A DNA stretch of 6,175 nt, from the NCBI GenBank assembly GCA_027296385.1, contig JAPUJD010000028.1, forward strand, positions 1 through 6,175, read 5' to 3'. The DNA is from Acidobacteriota bacterium (GTDB lineage: Bacteria > Acidobacteriota > Thermoanaerobaculia > Multivoradales > JAHEKO01). Below, piece after piece: positions 6,024 to 6,175 of this stretch. The notes under the pieces are model-generated. The model saw only the letters and a list, made by a program, of their open reading frames with translations. It was not told the DNA's origin and did not search any database. The first letter of the stretch is position 1, and every line of letters starts with the position of its first letter. Made by a program: the position numbers and the translations under genes.

Positions 6024-6175
6024 CTAGGGAACTGAATCGCTCCAAGCGCCGGTGTCACCCGACTCGAAGCCGTCGGCGAAGATCGCAGGCAAGACGGCAC
6101 GGATGGCGCCGTAGCCGTACGTGTTGTTCGGAGTGTGACTATCGGGAATACCACCGCAGGTCTGCCCGGTGACGA
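6024..6175 (-). CDS. Secreted subtilisin-like (S8) serine protease, C-terminal end only
   Basis: A - strand frame is open from the window edge (first whole codon 6173-6171) to TAG at 6026-6024, giving the last 49 residues of a protein. CGGIPDSHTPNNTYGYGAIRA (residues 6-26) matches the end of the subtilase catalytic domain, where bacterial S8 proteases typically have a Cys-Gly-Gly stretch, PNN-x-x-G-x-G and then RIDA; here the last block is AIRA. The catalytic Asp, His and Ser lie outside the window. After the domain comes FADGFESGDTGAWSDSVP (32-49), running to the stop. Similar DGFESGD-x-x-AWS ends occur on secreted proteins of some GC-rich bacteria, as I remember them, and may be a targeting or surface motif. 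The protein is presumably exported, but its signal peptide is out of view. The kinase gene starts 35 bases after its stop, in the same direction. Confidence 0.75.
   Translation of the reverse strand, partial: VTGQTCGGIPDSHTPNNTYGYGAIRAVLPAIFADGFESGDTGAWSDSVP

Noticed and set aside
5086..6027. + strand open frame (313 codons) opposite the kinase gene
   Set aside because: It mirrors the kinase gene almost exactly and its translation has no family pattern; caused by GC-rich codon use.
5989..6045. Kinase start at the in-frame TTG (6045)
   Set aside because: The 19 extra residues resemble nothing in the family and would overlap the protease's coding end; the ATG at 5988 fits better.

Overview
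The window is GC-rich, bacterial and densely coding. It holds six genes: one on the + strand, cut by the left edge, and five on the - strand, the last cut by the right edge. No RNA gene, mobile element or CRISPR array is visible. High GC, a BlaI/M56 pair with an unusual tail, a divergent GGT-like protein and a secreted protease ending in FADGFESGDTGAWS together suggest an Acidobacteriota-like soil or sediment bacterium. That placement rests on remembered family patterns; Gemmatimonadota or Myxococcota cannot be excluded.

Left (1-1768, +): a gamma-glutamyltranspeptidase-fold Ntn hydrolase missing its N-terminus. The catalytic Thr is kept, but the residues that hold the gamma-glutamyl group in the E. 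coli enzyme are replaced, so its substrate is probably different. It converges on the next gene across 93 bases that hold no convincing terminator.

Middle (1862-4435, -): a regulatory pair. A BlaI/MecI-type repressor gene (4359 down to 3970) overlaps by one base (TAGTG) a BlaR1-like membrane zinc protease gene (3970 down to 1862). A promoter and two palindromic operators 17 bp apart lie just upstream of the repressor, which points to autorepression relieved by the membrane protease. The protease has no penicillin-binding sensor. It carries instead an Ala/Pro-rich linker and a long charged helical tail with a 7/14-residue repeat and regularly spaced prolines. This is the most interesting feature here.

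Right (4604-6175, -): three genes in tandem, listed in transcription order. First is the C-terminal end of a secreted subtilisin-like protease, then, after 35 bases, a fructosamine-kinase-family protein, then, after 17 bases, YajQ. They look like an operon with read-through, followed by a group of hairpins (4529-4610) that may end it before the BlaI promoter.
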